Part shown: piece after piece, positions 61,319 to 64,000 of the stretch
Layout of the letters: every line of letters starts with the position of its first letter
Numbering within the stretch: the first letter of the stretch is position 1
NCBI GenBank assembly: GCA_900550135.1
Contig: URQO01000001.1
Span: 1-64,000, forward strand
Origin: an uncultured Eubacterium sp.
GTDB taxonomy: Bacteria; Bacillota; Clostridia; Lachnospirales; Lachnospiraceae
Length of the DNA: 64,000 nucleotides
Direction: 5' to 3'
Translations under genes and position numbers: made by a program
The notes under the pieces: model-generated
Told to the model about the DNA's origin: nothing
Databases searched by the model: none
Seen by the model: the letters and a program-made list of their open reading frames with translations, nothing else

Positions 61319-62707
61319 TTATTTTTTCAATTTTACACTTTTTTTATTGCTCCACTTTCCATAATAGCATTTTTTGCCTACTATTGCTACTCCGCGGACT
61401 CTTACAAAATACTTTTTATTTTTCTTAAGTTTTCTAAATGTATATTTTGTTTTCTTTGTTTTTTTAGTAATAGTTGTTTTTTTACTAAACTTCTTTGATT
61501 TGCTTATCTGTACCTGATATACAGTTGCATTCTTTATTCTTGCAAATGTTATTCTTAATTTCTTTGCCTTTTTCTTTTTTTCCGCCTTTGTTATTTTTCC
61601 TTTGGCAAGACTAATTTTCTTTACGGTTGGACAAATTGTTGGCGTTGTTGTTTCTTTCGCTGTTGTTGGTGCCTCTGTTGTAGTTGGTGCCTCCGTTGAC
61701 TTCTCCGTTGTAGTTGGTGCCTCTGTTGACTTCTCCGTTGTAGTTGGTGCTTCTGTTGACTCCTCTGTTGTAGTTGGCGCTTCTGTTGACTCCTCTGTTG
61801 TAGTTGGTGCCTCCGTTGACTTCTCCGTTGTAGTTGGCGCCTCTGTTGACTCCTCTGTTGTTGTTGGCTCCTCTGTTGACTCCTCTGTTGTAGTTGGTGC
61901 CTCTGTTGTTGTTGGCTCCTCTATGGCATATTCCATGGATTCCTTTTCTGATTTAACAGAAACTTTTCCACGTGTATAAACTTCTTCTACCTGAAAAATA
62001 TGGCTTCCCGGTGTGAGCAGGTCTTCAAATTCTGATTTGTATATTTCCAAATTTCCACTAGCCGATGCAACAATCGGTTCTTTGTTAATTAACTGACCAT
62101 CTACATAAAAATTGTATGATACACTGACAAATGATGGTGCCTGTGAAACACTCCACTGAATCTTCTTTTTATTTAAAGATTCTCTCATATTGTTTGGTTT
62201 TGTTGGAAGTCTGAAAATTCCTGAATCACTAACATATATTGTACGTGTTGTTTCAACAGATGTTTCTCCATTTTCAAGCCAAAATCTAATCTTGTATGTA
62301 CCTTCGGCATTGAATGTTGCCTTTATATATTCTGTTTTTGACTCTGTAATAGTAACTTCTTTTGAAAACGAACTGATATCTGACCATGTTCTGTCTGAAG
62401 CTGTCTGCTTGTGCTCTGAATACTGAATGTCTGTAGCAACTTCAGGACCATTTATTTCAATATGTCTTGTTGCTTTTATTCCACCTTGATTTGATGATGG
62501 ATAGTACGCAATCTCAAACTCTGTAGATGTTCCTAACTTATAATCTGATTTTTCTAACGATGAATATGATATGCCTAAATTAAGTGGCCAGTCAGCTGAA
62601 CCTGAACCATCACCACTTGTAGCACCATTTACTCCCGATGCCGGCACAATCATAGTAATTGTTAAAACCAATGCTGTAAATATAGACAATATTTTATTTC
62701 TGTTCAT
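61319..62707 (-). CDS. Secreted Thr-rich repeat protein with FN3-like C-terminus
   Basis: A 462-residue secreted protein with a signal peptide (ILSIFTALVLTITMIVPASG). Residues ~30-250 are beta-rich. Seven ten-residue repeats of the form ESTEAPTTTE follow, encoded by 30-bp units at 61681-61890. The C-terminal 80 residues are an FN3-like, very basic module (VYQVQISKSKKFSKK…KKYFVRVRG). It has no LPXTG signal. The open frame begins at 62773, but GGAAAGGGG lies before the ATG at 62707. The repeat likely forms a spacer that holds the N-terminal part away from the wall. Confidence 0.8.
   Translation of the reverse strand: MNRNKILSIFTALVLTITMIVPASGVNGATSGDGSGSADWPLNLGISYSSLEKSDYKLGTSTEFEIAYYPSSNQGGIKATRHIEINGPEVATDIQYSEHKQTASDRTWSDISSFSKEVTITESKTEYIKATFNAEGTYKIRFWLENGETSVETTRTIYVSDSGIFRLPTKPNNMRESLNKKKIQWSVSQAPSFVSVSYNFYVDGQLINKEPIVASASGNLEIYKSEFEDLLTPGSHIFQVEEVYTRGKVSVKSEKESMEYAIEEPTTTEAPTTTEESTEEPTTTEESTEAPTTTEKSTEAPTTTEESTEAPTTTEESTEAPTTTEKSTEAPTTTEKSTEAPTTTEAPTTAKETTTPTICPTVKKISLAKGKITKAEKKKKAKKLRITFARIKNATVYQVQISKSKKFSKKTTITKKTKKTKYTFRKLKKNKKYFVRVRGVAIVGKKCYYGKWSNKKSVKLKK
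61681..61890. repeat. 30-bp coding minisatellite (about seven copies)
   Basis: Head-to-tail 30-bp units, each coding for EKSTEAPTTT or EESTEAPTTT on the minus strand, with few differences between copies. Copy number can vary by slippage, but the unit length keeps the reading frame. Confidence 0.9.
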
Positions 62708-62753
62708 ATTAATTTCCCCTTTCCTTCGTCTTCTATGATAATAACATATAAAT

Positions 62754-62786
62754 AAAAAAAAGACTACCCACATATGTAGATAGTCT
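62754..62786 (-). terminator. Terminator of the tRNA-Glu/tRNA-Cys transcript
   Basis: Minus-strand hairpin AGACTATCTACATATGTGGGTAGTCT followed by a run of eight U (the A-run at 62754-62760). Confidence 0.85.
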
Positions 62787-62790
62787 AAAG

Positions 62791-62861
62791 AGGCGCAAAC
62801 CAGATTTGAACTGGTGATCAGGGTGTTGCAGACCCGTGCCTTACCACTTGGCTATTGCGCC
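62791..62861 (-). tRNA. tRNA-Cys (anticodon GCA)
   Basis: A 71-nt cloverleaf on the minus strand: 7-bp acceptor stem GGCGCAA / TTGCGCC with discriminator T, the D-loop AGCCAAGTGGTAAGGC, an anticodon arm with GCA in CTGCAAC, and the T-arm CCAGTTCAAATCTGG. No CCA is encoded. Confidence 0.95.
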
Positions 62862-62870
62862 ATATATTTA

Positions 62871-62896
62871 GAACCCCTTTATTATAACAAGGGTTC
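62871..62896. terminator. Hairpin between the two tRNAs
   Basis: GAACCC / GGGTTC around an AT-rich loop. It may be a processing signal between the tRNAs rather than a terminator. Confidence 0.4.
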
Positions 62897-62932
62897 TTGT
62901 TATCGTCAAGAGCTCGAGAATCTTGACGGAAG

Positions 62933-63004
62933 TGACTCCTACGGGAATCGAACCCGTGTTACCGCCGTGAAAGGGCGATGTCTTAACCGCTTGACCAAGG
63001 AGCC
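62933..63004 (-). tRNA. tRNA-Glu (anticodon UUC)
   Basis: A 72-nt cloverleaf on the minus strand: acceptor stem GGCTCCT / AGGAGTC, D-arm GGTCAAGCGGTTAAGAC, anticodon TTC in CTTTCAC, T-arm ACGGGTTCGATTCCCGT. Discriminator A; CCA is not encoded. Confidence 0.95.
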
Positions 63005-63008
63005 ATAA

Positions 63009-63030
63009 GGGCTGTGCATTCTCACAGCCT
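63009..63030 (-). promoter_or_regulatory. Leader hairpin upstream of tRNA-Glu
   Basis: GGCTGTG / CACAGCC with a six-base loop between the promoter and the tRNA start. Probably part of the primary transcript removed by RNase P and other processing. Confidence 0.5.
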
Positions 63031-63034
63031 TGAT

Positions 63035-63063
63035 AGTTTATCAAAAGTCTAATTATTTGTCAA
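63035..63063 (-). promoter_or_regulatory. Strong sigma-A promoter of the tRNA operon
   Basis: On the minus strand: TTGACA (63058-63063), 17-bp spacer, TAAACT (63035-63040). The -35 box is the exact consensus. Confidence 0.85.
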
Positions 63064-63064
63064 C

Positions 63065-63128
63065 AACTTTATAAATTAATTTTCTAACTTTTATAAATTT
63101 ATCTTTTAACTTTATAAATTTATTATTC
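63065..63128. repeat. AT-rich tandem repeat (21-22 bp, three copies)
   Basis: Three copies of AACTTTATAAATT(A/T)AT-type units begin at 63065, 63086 and 63108. They lie directly upstream of the tRNA promoter -35 box and may act as an UP element. Confidence 0.55.
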
Positions 63129-63158
63129 ATTTAATTATAAAACTGATGTTAAATTATT

Positions 63159-63869
63159 TTATAAACCTATTAAATTTGTTATAAAGTGTTGTATTACGTT
63201 ATTGTCATAAATTAAACTTAAAAACTGATTTTCTCCTATAGCTTTGCAGATTTGCTGTCCCCACTCTGTAGAACTGCACGCAGTTACAACCACACATGCA
63301 ATCCAAAGTATCACAACTGACTCTGCAAGGCCGATAATCGCACCACCCATTGAATTGAATGTTTTTATAATAGGTAATTTTGCAATAATATCAAGCGCAT
63401 TAATTAATAACCTTATAAGTAATGATACCAAAATAAACAAAATCACAAATGTTATTGCGCTGATAATTATGTCTGTCAGGTACTTGGAAATGTACTCTGC
63501 AAATGTTGTTGCTTCTAAAAGTTTATATCCTTTTTCATTATTGTTAACTTCCAGATTTTTCTTAATTTCTGTTGGAAGTGGCAACTGATTAATGATTTTC
63601 TGCTGTGCAGTAACACCTGTCTGTGTTATGTCATCACTTGTAGACTCTACATTGTCCTTTACGTATTGTTCAATACTTCCCTGCACCTGAGTATAAATAG
63701 GTGTGTTTTCTATTATCTGTTTTGCAAGAGGCGTTAACAAATTTACCAATATTAATATGATAACTACCGAAACAAGAGAAAATGCCATTTTAATCATTCC
63801 TCTTTTTAGGCCTATCAGGCCCATAGCCATCATAAACAATCCAACTATTATCATCAATATGTTTCCCAT
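63159..63869 (-). CDS. CvpA family membrane protein
   Basis: A 236-residue protein with the CvpA-type layout: an N-terminal pair of membrane helices (LMIIVGLFMMAMGLIGLKRG, then IKMAFSLVSVVIILILVNLL), a polar middle (residues ~75-120, replacing a loop), and two C-terminal helices (ISAITFVILFILVSLLIRLL…IIGLAESVVILWIACVVV). Family members relate to colicin V production in E. coli and to unknown envelope roles elsewhere. Position upstream of the tRNA operon. TAGGAG precedes the ATG. Confidence 0.85.
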   Translation of the reverse strand: MGNILMIIVGLFMMAMGLIGLKRGMIKMAFSLVSVVIILILVNLLTPLAKQIIENTPIYTQVQGSIEQYVKDNVESTSDDITQTGVTAQQKIINQLPLPTEIKKNLEVNNNEKGYKLLEATTFAEYISKYLTDIIISAITFVILFILVSLLIRLLINALDIIAKLPIIKTFNSMGGAIIGLAESVVILWIACVVVTACSSTEWGQQICKAIGENQFLSLIYDNNVIQHFITNLIGL

Positions 63870-63911
63870 ATTATCTCCTATTTCACTTTTGTTTTTTATT
63901 TACAGCCTGCT

Positions 63912-64000
63912 TTAATCTAATTTTACTTTTTGAATCTTTGATTTACTCATAAATAAAAATGTTCTCTTTCCATCAATAGGGATAATGCCATTCATTTCAC
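63912..64000 (-). CDS. Partial gene, C-terminus only
   Basis: A minus-strand frame enters from the right edge and ends at 63912. The last residues are MNGIIPIDGKRTFLFMSKSK, then IQKVKLD. Too short for identification. It is upstream of the CvpA gene on the same strand, with 42 bases between them, so it is probably in the same operon. Confidence 0.55.
   Translation of the reverse strand, partial: EMNGIIPIDGKRTFLFMSKSKIQKVKLD

Noticed and set aside
61681..61890. Regular 30-bp repeats considered as a CRISPR array
   Set aside because: There are no unique spacers between the units, and they translate into a clean ten-residue protein repeat.
61602..61979. A 125-residue plus-strand frame with VVVGASVDSS-type repeats
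   Set aside because: It is the complement of the Thr-rich repeat of the real secreted protein on the minus strand; the repeat keeps several frames open.

Overview
The window reads as a chromosomal segment of a low-GC Gram-positive anaerobe, most like a gut or rumen Lachnospiraceae (Clostridia). Supporting signs are the AT-rich DNA, strong Shine-Dalgarno sites, the GlgC/GlgD pair, spoVG, a long clostridial-type Prs, a DUF5685 protein beside a DnaJ protein, a GH3 enzyme with reversed domain order and many lysine-rich secreted proteins with FN3-like C-termini. The species cannot be named from sequence alone.

Layout. (1) 1-15157, all minus: a surface-polysaccharide operon read from an initiating phosphoglycosyl transferase through a DUF1972 rhamnosyltransferase-like enzyme, several glycosyltransferases, a nucleotidyltransferase/thymidylate-kinase-like fusion, a Wzy-like polymerase, a serine-acetyltransferase-like enzyme, a pyruvyl transferase, a Wzx-like flippase, an acyltransferase broken by an in-frame stop, and a nitroreductase-like protein cut by the window edge. 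(2) 15486-17542, plus: a three-gene set (zinc-ribbon membrane protein, DUF5685, DnaJ). (3) 17681-26643, minus: dacF-like carboxypeptidase, SurA/PrsA-like lipoprotein candidate, mfd, pth, spoVG, glgD, glgC. (4) 26944-32082, plus: murC, dnaD-like, dnaI/dnaC-like, prs. (5) 32307-41859, minus: a YhaN/YhaO-like (SbcCD-type) pair, an unknown membrane-anchored protein, glgB, and a YbhJ-type aconitase-family hydratase. (6) 42072-44093, plus: a GT4 and a PlsC-like acyltransferase, probably for glycolipid synthesis. (7) 44673-47435, minus: a permuted GH3 beta-glucosidase. (8) 47862-49908, plus: PaaK-like ligase, ACT-domain protein and an Rpn-nuclease remnant. (9) 50271-55511, minus: an island of secreted proteins with gene remnants between them, facing a divergent HTH regulator (55704). 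(10) 56483-64000, minus: rpsR, ssb, rpsF, DUF951, an Ig-like/NlpC-P60 cell-wall hydrolase, a large membrane protein, a Thr-rich repeat secreted protein, tRNA-Cys, tRNA-Glu, cvpA and a partial gene.

How it fits together: envelope building dominates (polysaccharide export, peptidoglycan precursor and trimming enzymes, glycolipid enzymes, secreted adhesin-like and hydrolase proteins), beside glycogen synthesis (glgC, glgD, glgB) and core replication, repair and translation genes. The spoVG-pth-mfd order resembles the Bacillus gcaD region, with glgC/glgD standing where the other sugar nucleotidylyltransferase, GlmU, would be.

The least explained parts are the DUF5685/DnaJ/zinc-ribbon set, the kinase-like fusion in the polysaccharide operon, the shared very basic C-terminal module of the secreted proteins, and two large palindromic intergenic elements (44491-44667 and 56294-56451).
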